A DNA stretch of 33,771 nt from Betaproteobacteria bacterium (GCA_005881895.1 VBCG01000149.1:17607-51377); one strand, 5' to 3'. Positions 1-8,677 are shown, counted from the first letter of the stretch. Notes: generated from the letters alone by a model not told the origin. Made by a program: numbers and translations.

Positions 1-18
1 TCGCCGGCACGGCCTGCG

Positions 19-519
19 CTACTTTTTCGCGGGTATTGCCGGCGGCGGCGTTGAGGCATCAGAGTTCCACGTGTCGCGGATGATGAGCCACTTCCCGTCG
101 CTCTTCTTGAAGACGGTAAGGTACTTGCCGATTTCGACCGAGGCACCCGATTTTGCCTTTACGGCATAGGTTCCGGATTCCCAGCCCAGGTCACCCGAGG
201 TGCCCACATCGGTCTTGGCATCGAGGCTGAACGTGACTCCGGCCTTTGCCGATTCGGCCATGTCCTTGGCCAAATACGCCTGAATCGCCGCATTGCCTTT
301 CGCAGCCGGGGCGCCCGGCGGGAGAAGCACGGCCTGTTCCGCATAGAGGCCGGAGATCGCTTTGGCGTCCCCTGCGTTATACGCCTTCACCCAGGCTGGA
401 TTGATTGCCCGGATGGCTGCTTCGTCTTTTGATGTTTCCGCGGCAAATGCTGCCGCGGTATAGCCTGCCAACAAAAGAAGCCCTGCAAATAGGCTCACTA
501 CTTTCCCGAGTGCGATCAT
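19..519 (-). CDS. Secreted SnoaL/NTF2-like (DUF4440-type) protein
   Basis: Protein of 166 aa with an N-terminal hydrophobic signal peptide (about residues 1-26, ending near AAFAAE) followed by an NTF2-like fold of about 120 residues. The pattern of an early helix (DEAAIRAINPAWVKAYNAGD), then YAEQAVLLPPG, then a C-terminal WLIIRDTWNSD strand is typical of SnoaL-like/DUF4440 proteins, which are small cone-shaped barrels of varied function. An in-frame upstream start exists at 570, but the ATG at 519 is preferred because AAGGGGAG lies just upstream and the signal peptide then starts properly. It lies 134 bp downstream of the ABC transporter operon on the same strand and may be independent. Function unknown; the fold call is fairly sure, a substrate cannot be read. 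Confidence 0.85.
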   Translation of the reverse strand: MIALGKVVSLFAGLLLLAGYTAAAFAAETSKDEAAIRAINPAWVKAYNAGDAKAISGLYAEQAVLLPPGAPAAKGNAAIQAYLAKDMAESAKAGVTFSLDAKTDVGTSGDLGWESGTYAVKAKSGASVEIGKYLTVFKKSDGKWLIIRDTWNSDASTPPPAIPAKK

Positions 520-653
520 TTGATGTTCTCCCCTTAGGTTTCCGGCATCTGTTGTTACCTGCTGTGCCACCTGCTGTGCCGCGTCAGTACATGATACATG
601 GACTGCGTGATCCAGCCATGGCGCATTTGGTCGCCCAGGCCGTGGGACACCGC

Positions 654-1526
654 TTAAGGAAGCGCTCTGCTGACATCCGTCCGCTCGGGCCGCCGCAGCA
701 GCGCTAGCGCGAGCAACATCGAAGCGACCATCAAGAACAGACTGACGGCGTTCAGCACCGGGCTCGCTCCCTCCCGCATCCTGCCGTACATCATGATCGT
801 CAGCGGCGCATCGGAGCCCACCAGCATCAGCGTGGTGTTGAAATTCTCGAACGACATCAGGAATGCGATCGCGCCGGCGCCGACCAGCGCAGGCTTGAGA
901 TGGGGCAGCATGATCGTCAGGAACACGTCGCGTCGTGATGCGCCCAGATTGAATGCAGCCTCCTCCAGCGTGATGTCAAATCGCTTGAGCCGCGCCGCGA
1001 TCGTTAGGGTCGCGATCGACACGATGTACGAAAACTGGCCGAGCACGACCAACGGCAACCCCGGACGCAAAAAATCGATCTCGATACCCAGGAAGTCATT
1101 GGCGAACTGCGCCAGGCGGCTCGCGAAGGCAAGGATCGAAATGCCCAGAATCACGCCCGGGATCACCAGTGGCGCCAGCATCAGCATCGACAGCGCCGTC
1201 TTGCCGCGAAACCGCGCGCGCTCAAGGAGAAATGCATTGGCCGCGCCGAACGCGATCGATAGCGCCGTTACCCAACACGCGACGATGGCGCTGGTAGCGA
1301 CGCTCTTGACCAGCGGCGCATCGCCGAACAGCCCAATACGTCCGCCGCTGCTCCCGACGAACCAGTTCAAAGTGAATCCGCGCCATGGGGGCGCGGGATA
1401 GTTCGCATCGTTGAACGCGAACACTGCGACGACGACCAGCGGAACGAACAGGAATACGAAGAACGCGCCTACGTATCCGATGTTGGCGCAACGACTGACC
1501 AGCGAGCGCGGCAGCGAAGGAATCAC
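654..1526 (-). CDS. Polyamine-type ABC transporter permease (PotC-like)
   Basis: Inner-membrane permease of 290 aa, second of the pair in this importer. It has an N-terminal membrane segment (GAFFVFLFVPLVVVAVFAF), a periplasmic loop with the NYPAPPWRGFTLNWF pattern common in PotC/PotI proteins, further membrane helices, and the cytoplasmic EAA loop (EEAAFNLGASRRDVFLTIML) that docks on the ATPase. The start is a GTG at 1526 whose GTGA overlaps the stop of the upstream permease by 4 bp, so translation is coupled; the longer open frame extending to 2204 is just read-through into the other permease in the wrong frame. Polyamine is the family-typical substrate; the true substrate is not proved by sequence. 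Confidence 0.92.
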   Translation of the reverse strand: MIPSLPRSLVSRCANIGYVGAFFVFLFVPLVVVAVFAFNDANYPAPPWRGFTLNWFVGSSGGRIGLFGDAPLVKSVATSAIVACWVTALSIAFGAANAFLLERARFRGKTALSMLMLAPLVIPGVILGISILAFASRLAQFANDFLGIEIDFLRPGLPLVVLGQFSYIVSIATLTIAARLKRFDITLEEAAFNLGASRRDVFLTIMLPHLKPALVGAGAIAFLMSFENFNTTLMLVGSDAPLTIMMYGRMREGASPVLNAVSLFLMVASMLLALALLRRPERTDVSRALP

Positions 1527-2440
1527 GAGCGCCGCATCACGTCGCCGAATTTCTGGCCGGTAACCACGAGCCCGAGCCAGACGATCGCCGTCGAAAGGAC
1601 GAGCAACAGGAAGCCGAACGCCGCTCCCTGCTCCCAGTTGAAGCGGGTGATGAACTGCGTATAGATTTGCTCGGTGAACCACAGCGAGTTCTTGCCGCCG
1701 AGCAACGTCGGCGTCAGGTAGTTTCCCAGCGTCAGCATGAACACGATGATCGATCCTGCCGCAATGCCCGGCGCGGCGTGCGGAATGACGATCTGCCGCA
1801 AGATTGACAGGCCATTGCCGCCCAGATCGTAGGCCGCTTCGATCAACGAGTCGTCCAGGCTTTCCAGCGCGCTCACGAGCGGCACGACCATGAACAGCAT
1901 CGATGTGTACACGAGACCCACCAGGATGGTCGTGTCGTGATAGAGAAGCTCGACCGGCTTTGCCGTAATGCCAAGCTCGACGAGCAAGCGCGGCAGCACG
2001 CCTGACTCGCGCAGCAGAATCATCCAGCCCAGCGTGCGCACGGTCTCGCTCACCCAGAATGGAATCAGGCACATCACGAACAGCAACGACTTGGCGCGAC
2101 CGCGCGCGATCTTCGCGATGTACCACGCAGCCGGAAAGGCGATCAAGAGTGTGCACACCGTGGCGAAGATCGACATCACCGCGGTGCGCACGAACGTGTG
2201 CCAATACAATGGCTCGTCGATGAACGTACGGTAGTTGCCGAATCCGAGCTCGTAGGTTCGCGGCGCAACGCGCGTGCGCAGCGACAACACTGCAAGATCG
2301 ACGTGCGGGAGCACGATTAGCCCCAAGAGCCAGAGGAGTGCGGGCGCAAGCAGCAGGAACAACGCGAGTCGCATATGCGGTGCGACGAGGTCGCCGGCGA
2401 GGGTGGCGGTTGTTCGCGACCGCAATCTATCGGCCATCAT
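1523..2440 (-). CDS. Polyamine-type ABC transporter permease (PotB-like)
   Basis: First permease of the importer, about 305 aa. After a short basic N-terminus comes a membrane helix (LALFLLLAPALLWLLGLIVLP), then the extended periplasmic segment and several helices, and the EAA loop (IEAAYDLGGNGLSILRQIVI) for coupling to the ATPase. Adjacent ATGs at 2440 and 2437 and a GTG at 2449 are possible starts; all overlap the 3' end of the ATPase gene, which implies coupled translation. It overlaps the next permease by 4 bp (GTGA). Residue patterns match the PotB/PotH side of the spermidine/putrescine family. Confidence 0.92.
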   Translation of the reverse strand: MMADRLRSRTTATLAGDLVAPHMRLALFLLLAPALLWLLGLIVLPHVDLAVLSLRTRVAPRTYELGFGNYRTFIDEPLYWHTFVRTAVMSIFATVCTLLIAFPAAWYIAKIARGRAKSLLFVMCLIPFWVSETVRTLGWMILLRESGVLPRLLVELGITAKPVELLYHDTTILVGLVYTSMLFMVVPLVSALESLDDSLIEAAYDLGGNGLSILRQIVIPHAAPGIAAGSIIVFMLTLGNYLTPTLLGGKNSLWFTEQIYTQFITRFNWEQGAAFGFLLLVLSTAIVWLGLVVTGQKFGDVMRRS

Positions 2441-3530
2441 TCCCGCCACGGAAGGAGATCGCGCGCTCCGGGTCGAAACCGAACACGATCATCTCGCTTT
2501 CGCGCAGATCCGCGAATTGGCCCGTTTGCGGCAGCGCGATGCGGAACTCCGTATTGGTCGGTTGCTCGCGCACCAGGACCGTCGAGTTTGCCCCGTCGAA
2601 CAGAAGGCTTTCGATGCGGCCGGTGTAATACGGAGTCCCGGTTGCAAGGCCCGCTGCATCGCGCGCGAGGCCGACGACCTCCGGACGCACGAATGCCTCG
2701 ACTTCGTTGCCTGCGACGACGTGCTCGGTGCAGCGGGCGTGGAGCGCCAAACCCTGAGCAGTGTGCAACTCGATGATGTCGCCATCGACGCGTTGCACCG
2801 TTCCCGAGAGCCGGTTGTTGGCGCCGACAAATCCGGCAACGAATGCTGTGTGGGGCGCGTAATAGAGCTCCTGCGGAGTACCGATCTGCTCGAACCGGCC
2901 GGCGCTCATCACTGCGACCCGGTCGGACAGCACCAGCGCCTCGGACTGATCGTGCGTGATGTACACGAAGGTCGTGCCGAAGTCCGCCTGCAATTGCTTC
3001 AACTCGATCTTCATGTGCTCGCGCAGCTTGAGGTCAAGCGCGCCGAGCGGCTCGTCAAGCAACAGGAGCGTGGGCTCGAGCACGAGGCTGCGGGCGATCG
3101 CCACGCGCTGCTTCTGCCCGCCCGATAATTGATCGACGCGCTTGCCCTCGGCGCCAGGCAGGCCGACACGCTTGAGCATCGCCGCCACGCGATTGCGGAT
3201 CTCTGTGCTGGCGATATCGCGACGTGCCAGCCCGTAGCCAACGTTCTCGCCCACCGACATCATCGGGAACAGCGCGAGATTCTGGAACACCATGTTGACC
3301 GGGCGGCGGTTGGGCGAAACGCCACGCATCGAGTGGCCACCGATCCGCACATCGCCCGAGTCGGGTTCGAGAAATCCGGCGATCAGCCGGAGCAGCGTCG
3401 TCTTGCCACAGCCCGAGGGGCCGAGAATGGAAAAGAAGCTGCCATGCGGGACCGCGAACGACAGCGCATCGACAGCGAGATGCGCGTTATAGCGCTTGCT
3501 GACGCGATCGACTTCGAGGTCCTGATCCAT
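2427..3530 (-). CDS. potA: Polyamine-type ABC transporter ATPase (PotA-like)
   Basis: Cytoplasmic ATPase of about 367 aa. It shows Walker A (GPSGCGKTT, about residues 37-45), Q-loop (VFQNLALFP), the ABC signature LSGGQKQR, Walker B LLLLDEP, D-loop GALD and the switch His in YITHDQ. The C-terminal third after about residue 240 is the OB-type TOBE_2 regulatory domain typical of PotA/UgpC proteins. ATG at 3530 is used; a GTG at 3545 would add five residues, and neither has a strong ribosome-binding site. It lies 71 bp downstream of the binding-protein gene and overlaps the permease gene, so one operon encodes the whole importer. Confidence 0.95.
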   Translation of the reverse strand: MDQDLEVDRVSKRYNAHLAVDALSFAVPHGSFFSILGPSGCGKTTLLRLIAGFLEPDSGDVRIGGHSMRGVSPNRRPVNMVFQNLALFPMMSVGENVGYGLARRDIASTEIRNRVAAMLKRVGLPGAEGKRVDQLSGGQKQRVAIARSLVLEPTLLLLDEPLGALDLKLREHMKIELKQLQADFGTTFVYITHDQSEALVLSDRVAVMSAGRFEQIGTPQELYYAPHTAFVAGFVGANNRLSGTVQRVDGDIIELHTAQGLALHARCTEHVVAGNEVEAFVRPEVVGLARDAAGLATGTPYYTGRIESLLFDGANSTVLVREQPTNTEFRIALPQTGQFADLRESEMIVFGFDPERAISFRGGNDGR

Positions 3531-3601
3531 CGCGAAGATGCGCACGGAGGCCGCGGCGGTCCCGAAGTCGCCGACGCGAACACCGCGGCGTCAGCTGTGC
3601 G

Positions 3602-4681
3602 TCAGTTCGACGCCTTCACACGGTCGAGCACCTTACCTTCGATGTCCTCGATGCCGGCCGGGACCGCGGGGTACCACTTGATGTTCTTCAGCGCCGCTTC
3701 GGGGAAGCTCTTGGCAAACTGCGCCTTCAGCTTGGGATCCATCAACTGGTCCGCACCTTTGGACGCGGTGAAGTTGCCGGCCGAGGCAGCCACTTTGGCA
3801 GCGATCTCGGGCCGCATGTTGAAGTTGATCCATGCATAAGCGGCAGCGTCGTTGCGACCCTTGGCCGGCAGCGCAAAGGTGTCTATCCATCCGAGCGCGC
3901 CCGATTTCGGCGCGATGAACTGGACGTCAGGGTTCTCGCTGTTCAACTTCCAGCCGCCGGTGTCCCACATCATCGCCGCGACCACTTCGCCGTTGCGCAT
4001 GCCGTTCAGCAACTGGTCCTTGTTGTCCCAGAAGAACTTGAGGTTCGCCTTGCAGGCCGCGAGCTTCTTGCCCATGTCGTCCATCAGCGCCGTGTACGCC
4101 TTCGGATCGTTGTAGAGCGCGAACGGATCCTTGCCACTGGAAAACGCCAGCGCGAGCAGCGTCGGGCGCTTGAGCCGCACGCTGGTCTTCCCCTTGTAAT
4201 CGGCCGCGCACAGATCGGGGTAGTCGCCGACCTTGCCCGCCGTCTTGGTGTTGATCACCAACCCATCGGTACCCCAGATGTGCGGCAGCCCGTATACCTT
4301 GCCGTCGAGCGTCGTATTCTTCTTCGTCGCGTCGAGCATCGACGGAATGAACTGCTCCGTCTTGATCTTGCTCATGTCCATCGGCTTGTAGATGCCGAAT
4401 TCCTGCTGTGGCCCGACGATGCGGTCCTGCGAGGGCTGCGCAAGATCGAAGCCCGCCCCGCCGGTCGCGCGCAACTTGGAAATCATTTCCTCGTTGTTCG
4501 ATAGTGTCACCTCGACATCGATCCCCGTTTCTTTCTTGAATTGCGCGACGACCTCGGCGGGCGCGTAATCGGCCCACGTGATGATCCTGAGCTTGTTCTC
4601 CTGCGCAAGCGCGGTCGTAGTAAGGCCAATGGCTGCCAACACGGTGGCAAGCACGGAACACAGGACGCGGAATGGGTTCAT
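3602..4681 (-). CDS. Periplasmic polyamine-type solute-binding protein (PotD/PotF-like)
   Basis: Protein of 359 aa with a Sec signal peptide (about 1-26, cleavage after ALA before QENKL). The mature N-terminus KLRIITWADYAPAEVVAQF carries the Trp/Tyr pair typical of PotD-type ligand pockets, and the later WDTGGWKL contributes further aromatic and acidic residues, consistent with a cationic amine ligand. ATG at 4681 has GAGGAGA five bases upstream, so the start is firm. First gene of the importer operon; it is divergent from the GYD gene across a 207-bp region that must hold its promoter. Substrate could be putrescine, spermidine or a related amine. Confidence 0.93.
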   Translation of the reverse strand: MNPFRVLCSVLATVLAAIGLTTTALAQENKLRIITWADYAPAEVVAQFKKETGIDVEVTLSNNEEMISKLRATGGAGFDLAQPSQDRIVGPQQEFGIYKPMDMSKIKTEQFIPSMLDATKKNTTLDGKVYGLPHIWGTDGLVINTKTAGKVGDYPDLCAADYKGKTSVRLKRPTLLALAFSSGKDPFALYNDPKAYTALMDDMGKKLAACKANLKFFWDNKDQLLNGMRNGEVVAAMMWDTGGWKLNSENPDVQFIAPKSGALGWIDTFALPAKGRNDAAAYAWINFNMRPEIAAKVAASAGNFTASKGADQLMDPKLKAQFAKSFPEAALKNIKWYPAVPAGIEDIEGKVLDRVKASN

Positions 4682-4888
4682 TCGATCTCCTCGGAGCGGC
4701 GGAAAGGGCTCGTTGATCTTTCGTGGGCGGAAGCTTCATTAGAATACAAGAACTCTAAACCGGTCACTCCTCCCATCTGGTCGGTATACGGCGTCCGCTT
4801 CACCGGTCGCCTTGCGGGCGCACAATGCTGCGCCGGACGGACATAACGTCGCGTGCCGGTCCGAAAACACTCACTTGAGGGGATTGCA

Positions 4889-5209
4889 ATGGCCAAGTAC
4901 TTGGTTCGGGCTTGCTACACGGCCGACGGGGCAAAAGGATTGCTGGCCGATGGCGGGACCGCACGCCGCGCCGCGACCGAGAAGGCGATCGCGAGCGTGG
5001 GCGGGAAAATGGAGGCGTTCTACTTCGCGCTCGGCGACGTCGACGCCTACGTGATCGCTGACCTGCCCGACGACGCAAGCGTCGTCGCTCTCGAGCTGGT
5101 CGTCAATGCGACGGGCCGCATCCACTCGAGCACCGTCAAACTGATCACGCCGGAGGACGTCGATAAGGCAACGAAAAAGGCAGTCGCGTACCGCGCGCCC
5201 GGCGGCTGA
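4889..5209 (+). CDS. GYD domain protein
   Basis: Small soluble protein of 106 aa. It matches the GYD family throughout: MAKYLVRACYTADGAKGLL at the start, GGTARRAATEKAIASVGG in the first third, then FYFALGDVDAYVIADLP, where the GDVDAYVI segment corresponds to the family's G-(Y/V)-D signature. These are ferredoxin-like dimeric alpha/beta-barrel proteins of unknown function. ATG at 4889 is chosen because GAGGGGA precedes it and the family conserves MAKYL; an upstream in-frame start at 4853 would add 12 unrelated residues. Monocistronic as far as visible. Confidence 0.9.
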   Translation: MAKYLVRACYTADGAKGLLADGGTARRAATEKAIASVGGKMEAFYFALGDVDAYVIADLPDDASVVALELVVNATGRIHSSTVKLITPEDVDKATKKAVAYRAPGG

Positions 5210-5656
5210 CCGCCTCGTTTCGAATAGCGCCAGCGACGCGAGCGGCACTCGCTTTGCGGCAGGCGGGTCCACCACTTGCGGAATATTCGCGTTGTCGCGC
5301 GGTATCGACACCATGAGAATTCATCAGCCTCCTTCGGAGCTACCAAATGGATTCGAGCGCACCCAACCCGTCAACCGCCAATGCCCCGCATAGAATGTGG
5401 ACAGAGCTTGATGACGATCTACCAGCATTCATGGCTGAAATGCTCACGACAGCGATGATTGCCGAGATGTTGGAAATCACAAGAACCTGCTGGCAGAACC
5501 GGCGGAGATGTTCACTGACGCATTTACTACGCGCGCGGCGCGGCGAACATGGCCGTGACCCCATCCGTGAACCGTAGAAGCGGATAGCGGTCGTTCTGCG
5601 CGGTTCGTTCGTCGGCCAAACGACAGGCGGCCCGCAAGTACGCGCGGCCACCGCAA
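5210..5656. other. AT-richer stretch without a convincing gene
   Basis: This 447-bp stretch between the GYD gene and the next likely gene has no ORF with clear family features. The one with a proper start signal is the short ORF at 5347-5577, listed separately. A CTCC-TTCG-GAG hairpin-like element (about 5331-5341) sits just before that ORF and includes its GGAG ribosome-binding site. Confidence 0.5.
5347..5577 (+). CDS. Doubtful small ORF, unknown
   Basis: ORF of 76 aa beginning MDSSAPNPSTANAPHRMW. The first 45 residues, with an acidic stretch and a MAEMLTTAMIAEMLEI helix, look protein-like, and GGAG lies about 8 bases before the ATG. The second half is Arg- and Cys-rich and looks unnatural, while an overlapping frame in the same place reads NLLAEPAEMFTDAFTTRAAR, which looks more natural. 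That suggests either chance or a frameshifted gene. No family recognised; low confidence. Confidence 0.25.
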   Translation: MDSSAPNPSTANAPHRMWTELDDDLPAFMAEMLTTAMIAEMLEITRTCWQNRRRCSLTHLLRARRGEHGRDPIREP

Positions 5657-5992
5657 CTACCGCTTGGTGGAAATGATCGAAATTACTCTTTCGATCGCGT
5701 AGTTGGCTGCCGCGTCTGCGGTCTCGAAAAGTTCTTGGTCGAAATCAAAAATGGCTGCCTTGGTGTCTGTCGAAAATCGATTCCTTGGTACTGCGTTGAC
5801 CGACCCCCAGTAATGCACAGCACCTTCTCGTTCAAGTCGCACGCCAACTGCAAACAGATGGTACTCGCCAGCCACCCGATTGATGATCTTTGAAGGTGCA
5901 GTTGCAAAATGGTCGAGCCATTCGACGCTGGGATAGCTCACTTGGAGAATTGGGCCGAGATGCGGTAAGCCGCGTGTGATCCAAGCGTGCAT
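5657..5992 (-). CDS. Hypothetical protein, 111 aa
   Basis: ORF of 111 aa beginning MHAWITRGLPHLGP. Composition is balanced, with hydrophobic strands alternating with charged segments (GEYHLFAVGVRLEREG, AAIFDFDQELFETADAA) and an amphipathic C-terminal helix, so it reads as a compact soluble protein. No signal peptide, membrane segment or recognised motif. The ribosome-binding site is weak. It lies in the AT-richer region together with other orphan ORFs, with no operon partner. Probably a real gene, possibly acquired; no function can be assigned. Confidence 0.5.
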   Translation of the reverse strand: MHAWITRGLPHLGPILQVSYPSVEWLDHFATAPSKIINRVAGEYHLFAVGVRLEREGAVHYWGSVNAVPRNRFSTDTKAAIFDFDQELFETADAAANYAIERVISIISTKR

Positions 5993-6185
5993 GCTTGATG
6001 CATCGCGCGCAAGACAACAGTTTAAATTTCAAACTGTACGGTACGTGATGTATTGAGCACGGCCATCGCGGGTCGCCTGGAGTCCTCTGCCGGGATATTC
6101 GCCAAATTGTCGGGAATAATCGACTGGAAGAGCGACCGGGTCGCCATCAAACTGTCGTCGTCCCGTTGTCGACACGGGGTACGCT

Positions 6186-6500
6186 TTGCTTCGGGGGAGC
6201 AATGACAACGACAATCGTCGTGGTGAATCCGTATTTGCGGAAACTGGAGCGCTACGACATTGGGGATTGACGCCTGAGGAACTCCAAGCGCTACCGCTTG
6301 ACGAGCGGATATGCGAAGAAGTCTCGGCGGCAGTTGCGCCGTGCCCGCCCGAAGAATCCCTCGCTGCCTATGTCATCCGCGTAGGCGTTGTCGAGGCTGG
6401 GCAGCAAATCATTGGGGCCTGGATTGCGAATCGCATAAGCGACCTGTTCTCGAGCGTTGCGTCGGCAGCTTCAGGCGTCATTGCTCGCGATACGGATTAG
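6186..6500 (+). CDS. Hypothetical ORF, 104 aa, possibly frameshifted at its 5' end
   Basis: The ORF uses a TTG as its first possible start. The part from about residue 20 (ALRHWGLTPEELQALPLDER) to the end looks protein-like, with a helical C-terminus (AGQQIIGAWIANRISDLFSS). The only good initiation signal nearby is GGGGGAG followed by ATG at 6202, which is in a different frame and meets a stop after 22 codons (MTTTIVVVNPYLRKLERYDI...). A frameshift around 6255-6270 would join the two. Whether this is a live gene from the TTG, a broken gene or chance is open. No family recognised. Confidence 0.3.
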   Translation: MLRGSNDNDNRRGESVFAETGALRHWGLTPEELQALPLDERICEEVSAAVAPCPPEESLAAYVIRVGVVEAGQQIIGAWIANRISDLFSSVASAASGVIARDTD

Positions 6501-6605
6501 GCGCGCCGTTACCGTCGCGCTTCGGCCATTTCCTTTGTGGCCGTTGGTATGACCAAACCGTTGCATCGCACGGGCTTGCGCTCTTACGGGATCGCGACGC
6601 TCGGC

Positions 6606-7538
6606 TTACCCACAATTCAAGATTGAATGGAGTGGAGCCATGTGTACTTCCGCTCGGTAAAGGATTTGCTGACCGTGGACGAGGCCAAAACAGTTAAACA
6701 ACAGCTTGTTCACCCCCGATTTTCCCAACCCCCTTTCTCCTTCGATGATTTCTGCCCCCTCGACCAGCACGTTGAGTACGTCGTTGCTCCGCACGGTTCT
6801 AGCAAGGCGGCGGTCCACCGAAATGTTGTGCGCCATGTAAACCATTGGGTTCGTCATGAAATCATGCTGCTCGTTCATGGCCTTTTCCAGTAGCGCGCAC
6901 GATAGCAAGGAGACTGGAAACATATCAGGGAAATTAATGCGGTCTTCGAGTTCGTCGAAGTAGTAGGCCTGATCGCAGAGAGAACCGGCGGCAAAATTCT
7001 TGGCGTTCCCGGCACTCATGAATTTGCGCTTTAGAAAGTAGTTCGTGCCCGGTAGAAACGCGCGATCCTCCGCCTGCCGGAGATCGGGAAGCGAGCCGAA
7101 ACTTCGTTCGGCGAGCACAAGCGGCTCCGCCGTTTCGCGCTTGTATCCGATCATGACCATGGCCTTCTCCTTTCGGATGAGTACCCGATTGGAAAGGGCA
7201 GGGGGCGCAGTCTTAACCTGTGTAGGCTTGAGCTCAAGCCGAAACGGTTCGTCCGGCAACAGGGCGTTGGCAAAAGTGAGCTGATAGTTGCTGTAATTTA
7301 ATTTGTGTTGGGCGATAAACTCGGCCTCGCCGTGCATGTCGCGGTGCAAATTTATCTCATGTTCAATCAGGAACTCGAGTTGGAAGCCGAGAACAATGGT
7401 GCCCGCATAAGGGTTGCCGCGAATGTGGCGACACTTGCGAGGTTCATGGAATGGATTAAAGTCGTCAGTCGAATTACGAGCCGCGTCGATATGAATCTGC
7501 CGAAAGCAAAAGCTCTTATCTGGCGCCACGCTTGCCAT
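6606..7538 (-). CDS. Two-hotdog (MaoC-like) protein of unknown function
   Basis: Protein of 310 aa. Residues about 15-60 (AARNSTDDFNPFHEPRKCRH, then GNPYAGTIVLGFQLEFLI) match the active-site region of MaoC-type hotdog hydratases, where an Asp and a His (D.NP.H) act on acyl-CoA or acyl-ACP thioesters. A second region from about 170 to 305 has similar length and strand pattern, so two tandem hotdog folds are likely. It could be a hydratase-like or thioester-binding protein in lipid or polyketide metabolism. ATG at 7538 has AAGAGA upstream. It is divergent from dusA and has no partner genes on its strand; codons are AT-richer than neighbours, hinting at transfer. Confidence 0.75.
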   Translation of the reverse strand: MASVAPDKSFCFRQIHIDAARNSTDDFNPFHEPRKCRHIRGNPYAGTIVLGFQLEFLIEHEINLHRDMHGEAEFIAQHKLNYSNYQLTFANALLPDEPFRLELKPTQVKTAPPALSNRVLIRKEKAMVMIGYKRETAEPLVLAERSFGSLPDLRQAEDRAFLPGTNYFLKRKFMSAGNAKNFAAGSLCDQAYYFDELEDRINFPDMFPVSLLSCALLEKAMNEQHDFMTNPMVYMAHNISVDRRLARTVRSNDVLNVLVEGAEIIEGERGLGKSGVNKLLFNCFGLVHGQQILYRAEVHMAPLHSILNCG

Positions 7539-7675
7539 GAGTGTCTCTTGCGAGAAATGCAGAAAGGGGCTTTACCCCGTCGCATTGTCCAGGGAAATGA
7601 GCAACGTGTGCCCGCGTGCGCACTTTTATCTACACATCTGCGAAATGGGACCGATCTGCAGCTGTTAAATAATAT

Positions 7676-8677
7676 ATGAATCATACGGTTAATGACTGGC
7701 GTTTTGATGTGGCGCCGATGATGGACTGGACCGATCGGCATTGCCGGTTCTTTTTCCGTCTCATCACGCGACGCGCTCGCCTGTATACCGAAATGATCAC
7801 CGCGCCGGCGCTCGTGCACGGCGATGTCGCGCACCATCTCGACTTTGATCCTTTTGAGCATCCGTTGGCGTTGCAACTGGGTGGCAGCGATCCAGCCCAG
7901 CTCGCGCATGCGGCGCGGCTGGGCGAGCGCTGGGGCTACGACGAGATCAACCTGAATTGCGGCTGTCCGTCGGAGCGCGTCCAGACAGGCAGCTTTGGCG
8001 CATGTCTGATGCGTGAGCCGAATCTGGTCGCGGATTGCGTGAAGGCGATGCGCGATGCCGTGGCCCTTCCCGTGACCGTCAAGCATCGGATCGGTCTCGA
8101 CTCTGAAGATGACTACGGCTTCGTTCGCGATTTTGTCGGCACCGTCGCGGGCGCAGGCTGCGATGTGTTCATCGTCCACGCACGAAACGCAGTGCTGAAG
8201 GGACTTTCGCCCAAGGAGAATCGCGAGATTCCGCCGCTCCGCTACCAAGTCGTGCATCAACTGAAGCGCGATTTTCCTGCGCTCACTGTCGTGCTGAACG
8301 GAGGTCTCGACGACTACGATGCGATTGAGCGGGAGCTACGCCACGTCGATGGTGTCATGCTCGGCCGTACTGCCTATCATGATCCTTATCGGTTGGCCCC
8401 CGCGGATTGGCGTTTGTTCGCCGATGAAATGCCGGCGCGATCGCGCGCCGACGTGCTCCACGCGATGATGTCCTACGCACGCATCGAGACCGCGCGGGGA
8501 ACGCCGTTACGCGCAATTACGCGCCACATGCTCGGCCTCTATCACGGACAGTCGAACGGCCGGATGTTCCGCCGAATCCTCTCGGATGCCGACAAACTGC
8601 ACCATTCAGACGTACGACTGCTGGAGGAGGCGCTGTGGATCGTTGAACCGAGATACACGGAAGAAGAGACCGCGTGA
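7676..8677 (+). CDS. dusA: tRNA-dihydrouridine(20/20a) synthase DusA
   Basis: Flavoenzyme of 333 aa that reduces uridine 20/20a in the tRNA D-loop with FMN and NADPH. The N-terminal FDVAPMMDWTDRHCRFFFRL is the DusA-type FMN-barrel start; ALQLGGSDP, the NCGCPSERVQTGSFGACLM stretch with catalytic Cys110, TVKHRIGLD and LNGG follow in the expected order, and a helical C-terminal domain ends the protein. Length is normal for the family. ATG at 7676 has no clear Shine-Dalgarno sequence and sits behind a very AT-rich tract, so the leader may be very short. Convergent with the DenD-like gene, 19 bp apart. Confidence 0.95.
   Translation: MNHTVNDWRFDVAPMMDWTDRHCRFFFRLITRRARLYTEMITAPALVHGDVAHHLDFDPFEHPLALQLGGSDPAQLAHAARLGERWGYDEINLNCGCPSERVQTGSFGACLMREPNLVADCVKAMRDAVALPVTVKHRIGLDSEDDYGFVRDFVGTVAGAGCDVFIVHARNAVLKGLSPKENREIPPLRYQVVHQLKRDFPALTVVLNGGLDDYDAIERELRHVDGVMLGRTAYHDPYRLAPADWRLFADEMPARSRADVLHAMMSYARIETARGTPLRAITRHMLGLYHGQSNGRMFRRILSDADKLHHSDVRLLEEALWIVEPRYTEEETA

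Noticed and set aside
557-580. Two tandem copies of the 12-mer ACCTGCTGTGCC
   Set aside because: Only two units in an intergenic leader; too short to mean more than local slippage.
2274-3128. Long plus-strand ORF opposite the potA/potB genes
   Set aside because: Low-complexity, Arg/His-rich reading antisense to a clear ABC ATPase; a by-product of high GC.
4713-4745. Possible plus-strand promoter (TTGATC ... TAGAAT) before the GYD gene
   Set aside because: Spacing of about 21 bp is too long for a normal promoter; left uncalled.
6029-6214. 61-codon minus-strand ORF starting at TTG
   Set aside because: Part of it (YSRQFGEYPGRGLQATRDGR) looks protein-like, but it has no proper start and overlaps another doubtful ORF; insufficient to call a gene.
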